64,000 nt of DNA from Bradyrhizobium sediminis. Its GTDB lineage: Bacteria > Pseudomonadota > Alphaproteobacteria > Rhizobiales > Xanthobacteraceae. Shown here piece after piece: positions 8,107-16,269 of this stretch. Where the stretch lies: contig NZ_CP076135.1 in NCBI RefSeq assembly GCF_018736105.1, forward strand, positions 3,656,001 to 3,720,000. Direction: 5' to 3'. Position 1 is the stretch's first letter. The number at the start of each line of letters is the position of its first letter. Position numbers and translations under genes: made by a program. A model generated the notes under the pieces. That model did not search any database. It was not told the DNA's origin and saw only the letters and a program-made list of their open reading frames with translations.

Positions 8107-8904
8107 GTGTCAGCGCCTCCGACGATTCTGGTCTTCGATTCCGGCCTTGGCGGGCTCACGGTCTTGCGTGAGATCGTCCGGGCGCGGCCCGACGCGCATT
8201 ATGTCTATGTCGCCGACGATGCGTTCTTTCCCTACGGGCACCACAGCGAGGAGCAGATCATCGCGCGGGTGGTGCCGCTGATCGGCGAACTGATCGCCGC
8301 ACGCGCCCCCGACCTGGTCGTGATCGCCTGCAACACCGCTTCCACGCTGGTGATGTCGCATCTGCGCGCCGAATACCAGGTGCCCTTTGTCGGAACGGTG
8401 CCCGCGATCAAGCCGGCCTGCGCCAGTTCCAGAACCAAGCGGGTGTCGGTGCTCGGTACCAAGGGCACCGTCCAGCGCGAATACACCAGGGCGCTGATCC
8501 GCGACTTCGCGCAAGGCTGCGAAGTGACGCTGGTGGGGTCGCCGGAGCTCGCCTCATTGGCGGAAACGGCGTTGAGCGGCGAAGCGGTAGGCGATGCCGC
8601 GATCGCAGCCGAGATCGCGCCGTGCTTTGTCGGGGCCGGCGCAAGTGATCCGGCCCGCACCGACACCGTGGTGCTGGCCTGCACCCATTATCCCCTGCTG
8701 CTGGATCGCCTCAAAAGGCTGGCGCCGTGGCCGGTGGACTGGATCGATCCCGCACCCGCGATCGCGCGGCGGGTGTCGGATTTGCTCGGGCCTCCCGGCA
8801 GCGAGGCCGATCACGCCGGCGCCGAAATGAATTTCACCTCCGGCCGTCCGCACACTCTGAGCCGGGCGCTGACGCCGTTTTTCGGCGGCCGCGTCCCGGC
8901 GTGA
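8107..8904 (+). CDS. murI: glutamate racemase
   Basis: Makes D-glutamate for peptidoglycan. The 265 aa length is typical. Both catalytic cysteines are present in IACNTAST and LACTHYPLL, and the N-terminus VFDSGLGGLTVL is the substrate-binding Asp/Ser segment. The start is GTG. The next gene starts 19 bases downstream on the same strand. Confidence 0.95.
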   Translation: MSAPPTILVFDSGLGGLTVLREIVRARPDAHYVYVADDAFFPYGHHSEEQIIARVVPLIGELIAARAPDLVVIACNTASTLVMSHLRAEYQVPFVGTVPAIKPACASSRTKRVSVLGTKGTVQREYTRALIRDFAQGCEVTLVGSPELASLAETALSGEAVGDAAIAAEIAPCFVGAGASDPARTDTVVLACTHYPLLLDRLKRLAPWPVDWIDPAPAIARRVSDLLGPPGSEADHAGAEMNFTSGRPHTLSRALTPFFGGRVPA

Positions 8905-8923
8905 TCACGATGGAGCTTCGCAT

Positions 8924-9703
8924 TTGACGTCCCCGACGCCCGCGCCCCTCAACCGCCTCCGCAAACTGTGGCGGGAGGGACGTCCCACCTTCGGAGCCAT
9001 TGCGACCATTCCGAGCATCCAGACCGTGCAGATCATGGCCCATTCGGGGCTCGACTGGATCATCGTCGACCTCGAGCACGGCCCGATCGATCTCGGCTCC
9101 GCGCATGCCATGATCACGGCCACCTCGGGCACGCCCTGTATCCCGCTGGCGCGGATTGCATCCAACGAACCCTGGCTGGCGAAGGCGCCGATGGACATCG
9201 GCGCGCTCGGCATCAATTTTCCGATGATTTGCAGCCGCGGGGACGCCGAAAAAGCCGTGCGCAGCGTGCGCTATCCGCCGCGCGGCGACCGTCTGTGGGG
9301 ACCGTTCCACGCGCCGTTCCGCTGGGGCGTCTCGATGCAGGACTACATGGCGACCGCCGACGACGACATGATCTGCATGATCACCATCGAGCATGTCGAT
9401 GCGGTCGAGCGCATCGACGAGATCATGGCTACCCCCGGCATCGACGTCGCGGTGATCGGCCCCGGCGACCTCGCGACCTCCATCAACAAGCGCGGCCGCA
9501 TTGACGATCCCGAAGTCCAGGCCCTGATGGCGCGGGCCGAGGCCGGCATTCTCAACAGCGGCGTGCCGATCGGCGGCGTCGCGCGCACCGCCGAACAAGC
9601 CAATGCGATGATCGATCGCGGCTATCTGGCTCTGGCGCTCGGCTTCGACTGGTCGCTGTTTCAGCGCGGTATCGCGGCGAGTTTCGAAGGCATCAAGCGC
9701 TGA
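8924..9703 (+). CDS. HpcH/HpaI-family aldolase (class II 2-keto acid aldolase)
   Basis: A 259 aa TIM-barrel aldolase acting on 2-oxo acids such as 4-hydroxy-2-oxoheptanedioate or citramalyl-type substrates. Family motifs are WIIVDLEHGPID, a phosphate/substrate Arg region YPPRGDRLWGP, the metal ligand E in MITIEHVDAVE, and GPGDLA. TTG at 8924 is chosen because GGAG lies just upstream and homology begins with the following residues. The exact substrate cannot be read from sequence; no aromatic-degradation genes adjoin. Confidence 0.85.
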   Translation: MTSPTPAPLNRLRKLWREGRPTFGAIATIPSIQTVQIMAHSGLDWIIVDLEHGPIDLGSAHAMITATSGTPCIPLARIASNEPWLAKAPMDIGALGINFPMICSRGDAEKAVRSVRYPPRGDRLWGPFHAPFRWGVSMQDYMATADDDMICMITIEHVDAVERIDEIMATPGIDVAVIGPGDLATSINKRGRIDDPEVQALMARAEAGILNSGVPIGGVARTAEQANAMIDRGYLALALGFDWSLFQRGIAASFEGIKR

Positions 9704-9791
9704 AGTGCGCCGCACCGGCCAACGCATCTCGCGCGCGCTTTTGCCTCGACCGCGGCGCTGCTAGTCTCCCTGCACAGGGAGAAAAGAAAAC

Positions 9792-10181
9792 ATGATCAAG
9801 AAGATCGTATTCGGACTGACCATCGTCGTTATTGCCTGCACCGGCGGCGCCATCGCCCAGCAGGGCGGCATCAAGCGCACGCCGCTGCAGCGAATCGAAT
9901 TTCCGGAAGGCTACGCCACCGTGACAGCGATCGCCGAGATCCAGCCGGGCGGCCGCGCGGGACGTCATACCCATCCCGGTATCGAGACCGGCTACCTCCT
10001 GGAAGGCGAAGCCGACCTTCTGATCGATGGCCAGCCGGACCTGCACCTGAAGGCCGGCGATTCCTATTCGATCCCGGCAGGCGCGATCCATGACGCCAAA
10101 GTTCACGGCGACAAGGCATTGAAAGTGCTTGGGATCTATGTCGTTGACAAGACCAGGCCACTGGCCTCGCCGGCGCCATAG
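9792..10181 (+). CDS. exported cupin-domain protein
   Basis: A 129 aa protein with a signal peptide (about residues 1-22, ending AIAQ) and one cupin barrel. The metal-binding motif is RHTHPGIETGYLLEGE, followed by DSYSIPAGAIHDAKV. It is probably a periplasmic small-molecule-binding or enzymatic cupin of unknown substrate. A purine-rich ribosome-binding stretch (GGGAGAAAAG) precedes the ATG. It is convergent with the SGNH hydrolase gene. Confidence 0.8.
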   Translation: MIKKIVFGLTIVVIACTGGAIAQQGGIKRTPLQRIEFPEGYATVTAIAEIQPGGRAGRHTHPGIETGYLLEGEADLLIDGQPDLHLKAGDSYSIPAGAIHDAKVHGDKALKVLGIYVVDKTRPLASPAP

Positions 10182-10211
10182 ACAGAACCTTACGGCCTTC
10201 AGCCGGCGTCA

Positions 10212-11210
10212 TCATTCCGGCGAACGAATCCCCGCCGATACGATGTTGTTTTCGGACAGCAGGCCGAGAACGCGTTCGGCGACAAGCTTGTGGCCCTCGG
10301 GCGTCCAATGCGTGCCTTCGGATGCGCCCGGATAGAAACCGGCGCCGTCAAAGCTGACAAAGGGGATTCGCTCGGCCTGCAGATACCGAATGAGTTCGGG
10401 ATCCCTGTATTGAAGGCCGACGAGAAACTTGCCGCCATTCGCCTGCACGAAATCACGCATCGTGCCGACAAGCCGCTCGGTCGGGTCCGGCACCGAAAGC
10501 AAGGGATGCCGGACCTTGAGGTAAACCGCGGACACCAGCCGGCCAAGCCACAGATGGCGCACCAGCCAGTCTTCCTTGATGACCTGCAGACGCGACTTGG
10601 GGACCGGCTGTCCGCGGAGCACCAGCGAGCCATCCGCCGCCGTGACGAAATAGGGCTTCTGATAGCCCTCATAGCGAATGTTGGTGCTGTTATCCTGGCG
10701 ATCGTTCTGGGTGCAGAATATCAGCACCACCACGGCAGGCTTTATCGTCGGCCATAGCCGCTGCAGCAGCAGATACTCCTGGTCGGTGCCGAATCCCGAG
10801 ACACCCGCGGCGACGATGTTGTGACCGGGGACGCGCTTTCTCAACAAGTCGCTGAAGCGTTGATCGGCCTCGGCATCCAGTCCCCAAACGAAGGAATCGC
10901 CGAGGAACATGATGGTCGGTCGGGCATCGGGAACGAACTCGATGTCGCGCAGACCAAGGCTGTTATGTTGCACGTGAAAGGTACGTGCATTGGTGACGAC
11001 AGAACTCGAATTCGGCGCCGGAAACCATCCGAGCTCCGCGTCGTGGCGATAGCTCAGCGAACGCTCGTTGACGCCCTCCCGCAACTCCCGGAAATCGGCA
11101 ATGCGGAGAAGGATTTCCAGCGCCGCCAGGGTGGCAATCGTCACCGCCAGCGCGACGGCGGCCGAACGGAGTATTTCCCTGGGTCGTCCCGCCTTGGCGA
11201 GATCATCCAT
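10212..11210 (-). CDS. membrane-anchored SGNH/GDSL-family hydrolase
   Basis: A 332 aa protein with one N-terminal transmembrane helix (AAVALAVTIATLAALEILL) and an SGNH hydrolase domain. Block I is FLGDSFVWG and the C-terminal catalytic Asp/His block is GTHWTPEGH. Such proteins act as esterases or acetyl transferases/hydrolases on surface polysaccharides; the substrate here is unknown. MDDLAKAGRP at 11210 is preferred because the open upstream part has no family likeness. Confidence 0.8.
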   Translation of the reverse strand: MDDLAKAGRPREILRSAAVALAVTIATLAALEILLRIADFRELREGVNERSLSYRHDAELGWFPAPNSSSVVTNARTFHVQHNSLGLRDIEFVPDARPTIMFLGDSFVWGLDAEADQRFSDLLRKRVPGHNIVAAGVSGFGTDQEYLLLQRLWPTIKPAVVVLIFCTQNDRQDNSTNIRYEGYQKPYFVTAADGSLVLRGQPVPKSRLQVIKEDWLVRHLWLGRLVSAVYLKVRHPLLSVPDPTERLVGTMRDFVQANGGKFLVGLQYRDPELIRYLQAERIPFVSFDGAGFYPGASEGTHWTPEGHKLVAERVLGLLSENNIVSAGIRSPE

Positions 11211-11541
11211 TGTTTCACCGGCACTGACGGCCCAGGTGCACGCGCAGCGGCTGGGCCAACCCAGATTCGCCCCGGATCGGATGCGGCATGGTCGCCGTGG
11301 CTCTATCGTCCGACGGTCCAATAAAACCGCACCCAAAGGGATGCCTGCAATGTGCCTGAGGCCACCGGTCCACGCCAGAATCTCAAGCACATTCAAGCTA
11401 GCTATGATAAGAGGCGCCGAAGTAGCTATGATTGATTGATATCAAAGACTGGCGTTAGGTCCGTCTGTTCGTGCTAGATGGAGGCTTGGCGGACGAGGCG
11501 GTCCGGCTCCTCTTTGCTGTTGCGGGAATCCGAGTGGAACG
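11211..11541. other. 331-base intergenic region with direct repeat and FixK-type box
   Basis: No gene is seen. It holds two copies of TAGCTATGAT (11399-11408 and 11423-11432, 24 bases apart) immediately before a FixK-type palindrome at 11432-11445, and serves as the divergent promoter region for the SGNH hydrolase and the E2-like gene. Confidence 0.6.
11432..11445 (+). promoter_or_regulatory. FixK/FNR-type box TTGATTGATATCAA
   Basis: Full TTGA-N6-TCAA match. Class II spacing predicts transcription from about 11480, giving a 60-base leader before the E2-like gene at 11542, which is a sensible geometry. Regulation by FixK2 or FNR is inference from the motif. Confidence 0.65.
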
Positions 11542-12321
11542 ATGCGCGGAACGGTTCGAAAAATTTCAATGCCGCGCCGCCTCGTCGCTGACCTCATGCA
11601 CGCATCGATCGGCGTACCCTTCGTTTCGCTCACCCGCGCCCTCGACGTCAGGCCATTGCTGGAGGCCCGCGCGCTCGCGGTGCAGCCGCCCGGCTGGGCC
11701 GCGATCTTCGTCAAGGCGTTCGCGCTGGTGGCGAAGGACGAGCCCGTCCTGCGCACGCTCTACGCCAAATGGCCGTGGCCGAGTTTCTACGAACTGCCGC
11801 GCAGCATCGCGATGGTTGCCATCGCGCGCGTCGAGGACGGCCGCGATTGTGTCTTGCCGCAAAAGGTCCCCTCGGCGGACGCATCGCCGTTAAGCGAGAT
11901 CGATGCGCAGATCCGGCACGCCAAGAATGCGCCGGTCGGCGAGGTACCGGCCTTTCGCAAGATATTGCGGGTGACGCGGTTGCCGCTGCCGCTGCGGCGG
12001 TTCATGTGGCTGGTGGGTCTGAATTTCGGCCGCCAGCGCGCCAACTGGTTCGGCAGTTTTGGCGTGACCTCGGTGGCCGCCTACGGGGCGGGTGAGCTGC
12101 ACGCGCTGAGCCCGGGGCCGTTCATCCTCAGCTACGGCGTGGTCGAGCCCGACCAGACCATCAATGTCGTGATCCGCTGGGATCACCGGATCACCGACGC
12201 GGCCCTGATCGCCAAGACCCTGACCCGCCTGGAACAGGTGCTGAACAGCGAGATCGCAGCCGAATTGAGCGGCCAGAGCCAGCAGGCCGAGCAAAAACCG
12301 GTCCGGGCGGTCGCGACCTGA
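11542..12321 (+). CDS. stand-alone 2-oxoacid dehydrogenase E2-like acyltransferase
   Basis: A 259 aa protein resembling only the catalytic (chloramphenicol-acetyltransferase-like) domain of E2 components. Features are a substrate-channel region GVPFVSLTRALDV, the trimer strand GSFGVTSVAAYG and the active-site motif WDHRITDA, corresponding to E2 HxxxDG with the last Gly replaced by Ala. There is no lipoyl domain and no E1-binding segment, and no E1 or E3 genes adjoin. It may transfer acyl groups directly from CoA. ATG at 11542 or 11569 could be the start. A FixK-type box precedes it. Confidence 0.75.
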   Translation: MRGTVRKISMPRRLVADLMHASIGVPFVSLTRALDVRPLLEARALAVQPPGWAAIFVKAFALVAKDEPVLRTLYAKWPWPSFYELPRSIAMVAIARVEDGRDCVLPQKVPSADASPLSEIDAQIRHAKNAPVGEVPAFRKILRVTRLPLPLRRFMWLVGLNFGRQRANWFGSFGVTSVAAYGAGELHALSPGPFILSYGVVEPDQTINVVIRWDHRITDAALIAKTLTRLEQVLNSEIAAELSGQSQQAEQKPVRAVAT

Positions 12322-12424
12322 CGGCCCTGCCCCCGCGGCCCGGCCAATAGGTCCGTTTTGGCCCCCAGCAACCCCGGGCCTTTTGATTGACAGGACGGTG
12401 GTTTCTCCCTAGAAAACGCCTGCT

Positions 12425-12446
12425 CGCGGGCCGGTTTCGGCCCGCG
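12425..12446. promoter_or_regulatory. 8-bp stem hairpin in rpsD leader
   Basis: CGCGGGCC-N6-GGCCCGCG in the 248-base leader of rpsD. No U-tract follows, so it may terminate the upstream transcript weakly or act as a leader structure. Confidence 0.4.
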
Positions 12447-12569
12447 TTGCGTTTCGCGACCCGTGGCCCGTCCCTTCAAGCTTTGGGGGTTGGGCCTGTC
12501 GGCACCGGGAACTTCCCGGCGCACAGGAGGGCGCGTTTCCTCAAAACTCAAACCTTTAAAGAGGACGCG

Positions 12570-13187
12570 ATGACTAAGCGCAGTGAGGCGAAATACAAGA
12601 TCGATCGCCGTATGGGCCAGAACATCTGGGGCCGCCCGAAGAGCCCCGTGAACCGCCGCGAATATGGCCCCGGCCAGCACGGCCAGCGCCGCAAGGGCAA
12701 GCTCTCCGACTTCGGCGTGCAGCTGCGCGCCAAGCAGAAGCTGAAGGGCTACTACGCCAACATCTCCGAGCGCCAGTTCCACGGCATCTACGTCGAAGCC
12801 GGCCGGATGAAGGGCGACACCGGTGAAAACCTGATCGGCCTTTTGGAGCGCCGTCTCGACACCGTGGTCTACCGCGCCAAGTTCGTGGCTACCATGTTCG
12901 CCGCGCGCCAGTTCATCAATCACGGCCACGTCAAGGTGAACGGCCGCCGCGTCAACATCGCGAGCTACAAGGTCAAGGTAGGCGACCTCATTGAGGTCAA
13001 GGAATCCTCCAAGCAGCTCACCGTGGTTCTCGAAGCGAGCCAGCTTTCCGAGCGCGACGTGCCCGACTTCCTCGAAGTTGATCACGGCAAGATGACTGCG
13101 AAGTTCGCCCGCATCCCCGCGCTCTCAGACGTGCCGTTCGCGGTGCAGATGGAACCGCATCTGATCGTCGAATTCTATTCGCGCTGA
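12570..13187 (+). CDS. rpsD: 30S ribosomal protein S4
   Basis: Primary 16S rRNA-binding protein of the small subunit, 205 aa. It starts [16 protein letters not shown] and contains the S4 RNA-binding domain ([39 protein letters not shown] in parts). A ribosome-binding site GAGGACGC precedes the ATG. It is monocistronic here with a strong terminator downstream, unlike the alpha-operon placement of enteric bacteria. Confidence 0.98.
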   Translation: MTKRSEAKYKIDRRMGQNIWGRPKSPVNRREYGPGQHGQRRKGKLSDFGVQLRAKQKLKGYYANISERQFHGIYVEAGRMKGDTGENLIGLLERRLDTVVYRAKFVATMFAARQFINHGHVKVNGRRVNIASYKVKVGDLIEVKESSKQLTVVLEASQLSERDVPDFLEVDHGKMTAKFARIPALSDVPFAVQMEPHLIVEFYSR

Positions 13188-13214
13188 TTTTCTCCTCGGC
13201 GCTGTCAAGAGATC

Positions 13215-13243
13215 AAAGGCCCCGGTTTTGCCGGGGCCTTTTT
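13215..13243 (+). terminator. rho-independent terminator of rpsD
   Basis: GGCCCCGG-TTTTG-CCGGGGCC followed by TTTTT, with a matching A-run before the stem, 28 bases after the rpsD stop. Confidence 0.9.
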
Positions 13244-13247
13244 GTTT

Positions 13248-13340
13248 CGTCATGCCCGGGCTTGTCCCGGGCATCCACGTCTCTATGGTCGCACCAGCCA
13301 AGCAATACGTGGATGGCCGGGACGAAGCCCGGCCATGACG
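13248..13340. repeat. REP-like palindromic element, CCCGGGC-type
   Basis: Outer arms form a long imperfect inverted repeat: CGTCATGCCCGGGCTTGTCC on the left and its near-complement GGACGAAGCCCGGCCATGACG in parts on the right, with ACGT/GGAT inner arms. It resembles dispersed intergenic repeats of Bradyrhizobium genomes. It directly follows the rpsD terminator. Confidence 0.75.
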
Positions 13341-13362
13341 TCGTAAATGACGAGACCTTCCC

Positions 13363-14433
13363 ATGACCTATTACACCCCTGCCCCGCCGGATCCGAAAGC
13401 GCCCCCAGTCCGCATCAACCTGCTGTCGGATACCCAGACCCGCCCGACTTCAGGCATGCGCGAGGCGATCGCGCGCGCCGAGGTCGGCGACGAGCAGATC
13501 GGCGACGATCCGACCGTGAACCTGTTGTGCGAGCGGGTGGCGGACCTGCTCGGCAAGGAGGCCGCCGTGTTCCTGCCATCGGGCACCATGTGCAACGTCA
13601 CTGCGACGCTGGTGCATTGCCGGCCCGGCGACGAGATCCTGGCGCATGAGAGCGCGCACATCATCGCCCGCGAAGGCGGCGCCCATGCCGCGCTCGGCGG
13701 TTTCCAGATCACGCCGCTCAAGGGCGCCGACGGACAATTTACGCCCGACGCCCTTCGTGCCGCACTGCACCCGCGCTCGCGTTACCAGCCGCCGCAGACC
13801 GTGGTCAGCGTCGAACAAACCGCCAATATCGGCGGCGGCACGATCTGGAAGAAAGCCGACCTCGACGAGGTCGTGCAAATCGCCAGGTCGAACGGCATGG
13901 CCACCCACATGGACGGCGCGCGGCTCTTGAACGCCTGCGTCGCCACCGGCATCAACGCGCGCGATATGGCGGCGGGCTGGGACTCGGCCTGGATCGATTT
14001 CTCCAAGGGATTGGGCGCGCCGGTCGGCGCCGCCATCGCCGGCAGCCGCGACTTCATCGACGAGGTCTGGCGCTGGAAGCAGCGCCTGGGCGGCTCGATG
14101 CGCCAGGCCGGCATCTGCGCCGCAGCCTGCGTCTATGCGCTCGACCACCACGTCGACCGGCTGGCAGAGGATCACGCCAACGCCCGCGCGCTGGCGCGGG
14201 ACCTGTCGCAAATCCAGGGCATCGAGGTGCAGCAGCCCGAGACCAACCTCGTGTTCTTCAAGCCCGATGGCGCCGGCGTATCCGGCGACGACATGGTCCG
14301 GGGCTTGCGCCGGCGCGGCGTGCTGCTCGCGATGATGGACGGCCGGATCAGGGCCTGCACCCATCTCGATGTTACCGCAGGGATGATCGAGGAGACGGTC
14401 GGGCTGGTGCGCCAGATCGTGCGGGGGGCGTAG
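13363..14433 (+). CDS. ltaE: low-specificity L-threonine aldolase
   Basis: A PLP enzyme splitting L-threonine/allo-threonine into glycine and acetaldehyde; 356 aa. It begins with the family segment NLLSDTQTRPTSGMREA; FLPSGTMCN is the PLP-phosphate region, HMDGARLLNA the Asp/Arg cofactor contacts, and DFSKGLGAPVG carries the Schiff-base lysine. The start at MTYYTP has about 10 extra residues over short homologues. It is monocistronic. Confidence 0.93.
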   Translation: MTYYTPAPPDPKAPPVRINLLSDTQTRPTSGMREAIARAEVGDEQIGDDPTVNLLCERVADLLGKEAAVFLPSGTMCNVTATLVHCRPGDEILAHESAHIIAREGGAHAALGGFQITPLKGADGQFTPDALRAALHPRSRYQPPQTVVSVEQTANIGGGTIWKKADLDEVVQIARSNGMATHMDGARLLNACVATGINARDMAAGWDSAWIDFSKGLGAPVGAAIAGSRDFIDEVWRWKQRLGGSMRQAGICAAACVYALDHHVDRLAEDHANARALARDLSQIQGIEVQQPETNLVFFKPDGAGVSGDDMVRGLRRRGVLLAMMDGRIRACTHLDVTAGMIEETVGLVRQIVRGA

Positions 14434-14681
14434 GACCGGCGATCTATCCTCAGAGATCGGCTGGCGAAACGGATGGTTGGGCCGGCCTTGCGATGTCGCC
14501 GCGGACCTCCGCGAGTATCGCGGTTGAAAGTGTGGCGCCAATGCAACATTTGGCATCAAACGCCTGTGTGGATCCAGACTCGTATGGCCGTCTATTCAGC
14601 AACTGCCTAACGTTTGATCCGATGGGCCAAGGCATCTCCGGCCAGCGGAGTGCACGGCCAAGATGTCGAAACGCGCCAAAG

Positions 14682-15524
14682 ATGAAGATTTTCGCTTCAG
14701 CTGCTTGTTTGTTGATGCTGACGGGATCGGCCTTTGCCCAATTGGCGCCAGCTCCACCCGGACCGGTTTCCGCGAACGCAAGCGGTTGGGTCGGCGGCGC
14801 TCAGTTCGGATACAATTGGCAGCGCGGTTCGTTGGTGTACGGGTTTGAATCCGATCTATCAGCGATGCATCTTAAGAGTGAAATCACCAGTCCACCTGCC
14901 AATGTATTCGCTGCCGGCTTGCAACCCCTCTTTGTGGCCCCCTTAGCATCCCCGGACAACACGAACGCGAGCATCGACTGGTACGGCACCGTCCGCGCGC
15001 GTTTGGCCTTTGCTGCAGGTTCATTCCTGTTCTACGGCACCGGCGGCCTGGCCTATGGCAAGGTTGACCTCAGCCAAACCAATTCCGCGATTCCCGCGGT
15101 CACCGCAACGCCTCTGAACTTTGTAGTTGCCAATTTGCAGACGTCGTCTCAGACATCGTCGACGAAGGTTGGCTGGGTTGCGGGCGGCGGTATCGACTAT
15201 ATGCTGAATCGAAACTTGATCCTGAATTTCGCGTACCAGTACGTGGATCTCGGATCGGCAAGCCTGACCTCGATACCGCAGGGTCCCTTTCAACCCGTTG
15301 GATCAAACGCAAGCGTGCATGCGCAATTTCAAGTGGTCACGGTCGGGTTGAGCTGGCGGTTCTCTCCGCCTGAAACTGCCGTCGCGAGCAGTCAAAAGCC
15401 GAAATCCGGGCCACGGCAATTACCGTCGAATCCCTGGGAAGGCATCTATGTCGGCGGCCATGCAGGCGGCGCGTGGGGCAACGAGACGACCGCAACTCAG
15501 CCTTTATTCGCCGTACCAAACTGA
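14682..15524 (+). CDS. outer-membrane beta-barrel protein with displaced first strand
   Basis: A 280 aa Omp25/Omp31-like surface protein with a signal peptide ending GSAFAQ. Barrel features run from GWVGGAQFGYNWQ through WYGTVRARLAFA, FYGTGGLAYG and VGWVAGGGIDYML to GLSWRF, a typical barrel end. The usual opening strand W.G.YVGG.AG is absent after the signal peptide, yet the last 30 residues contain NPWEGIYVGGHAGGAWGN, which looks like exactly that strand. The gene may be permuted, or a remnant of two tandem barrels cut short by the stop at 15524. Confidence 0.75.
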   Translation: MKIFASAACLLMLTGSAFAQLAPAPPGPVSANASGWVGGAQFGYNWQRGSLVYGFESDLSAMHLKSEITSPPANVFAAGLQPLFVAPLASPDNTNASIDWYGTVRARLAFAAGSFLFYGTGGLAYGKVDLSQTNSAIPAVTATPLNFVVANLQTSSQTSSTKVGWVAGGGIDYMLNRNLILNFAYQYVDLGSASLTSIPQGPFQPVGSNASVHAQFQVVTVGLSWRFSPPETAVASSQKPKSGPRQLPSNPWEGIYVGGHAGGAWGNETTATQPLFAVPN

Positions 15525-15687
15525 TTCAAAACGGCCCTGTCGGTCAGCTGCGCGGCGAAGGTTCAAGCAAGACATCTTCGCCATCTTCCGTTTCCATCTG
15601 CGGCCTCCCACGAACGCGGTCCCGCAATGAAGCGGTAGACCCGAAGAGTGCCACCGCACAGTTTACAGCGGCGAACGCGATGGGCCT

Positions 15688-16137
15688 TCACCCCTTCCGT
15701 GTATGCCCCCAGGTCTCGTCCCAGTCCTGGCCCGCGGCGTCGATGACGCGGCCGTCGGCTTCGAAGAACTTGTTGGGGACCTGGAAGATCGCGAGCATCA
15801 GCCCGCCCTGCGGACACCAGGCGACGTGGCGGCTGCCCTCCTCGCGCCAGATGAATTCGCCGGCCTTGCATTCGATGCCCTTGGCCGGACCTTCCTTGTC
15901 GACCAGGCTGCCTTCCAGCACATAAGTCTGCTCGATGTTGACGTGCTCGTGGTCCGGCAGCACCGCGCCCGGTGCGAACCGCATCAAGGCGGTCATCAGG
16001 CCGGTCTTGTGATCGAACAATAGCGTCTTGGCTTCGCAGCCGGGGAAGCGGGTCTTCTGCCACTCCATGCTGTCGGGACGAACGAGGTGGGAATGCGTAT
16101 CGGCGGTCTGCGGGCCCTTCGGCGTCACGGCGTCCAT
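15688..16137 (-). CDS. cytosolic cupin-domain protein (ChrR/dioxygenase-like)
   Basis: A 149 aa protein without signal peptide. The cupin motif 1 is LPDHEHVNIEQTYVLEGSLVD and motif 2 EFIWREEGSRHVAWCP, with His/Glu metal ligands. Similar proteins are annotated as acetylacetone-dioxygenase-like or ChrR-like cupins; the reaction is not known. The start at MDAVTPKG is supported by the start of homology. The next gene upstream on the same strand is the serine hydrolase, whose stop is 132 bases away. Confidence 0.75.
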   Translation of the reverse strand: MDAVTPKGPQTADTHSHLVRPDSMEWQKTRFPGCEAKTLLFDHKTGLMTALMRFAPGAVLPDHEHVNIEQTYVLEGSLVDKEGPAKGIECKAGEFIWREEGSRHVAWCPQGGLMLAIFQVPNKFFEADGRVIDAAGQDWDETWGHTRKG

Positions 16138-16269
16138 GGCGATGCTTCCTTCCGTTTATTGTTATGGCAGCGATGATAGCAGCTTTGCCTGCGCCCACCA
16201 GCCGGCGCTGGAGCGAACCCGATCCCGCTTCGCATCGCAGCAGAGGCGCGACGTGGACCTCATCCGCCG

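Noticed and set aside
12322..12569. rpsD leader as a ribosomal-protein autoregulatory structure
   Set aside because: Only a simple 8-base stem is visible; no recognisable S4-binding pseudoknot can be shown by eye.
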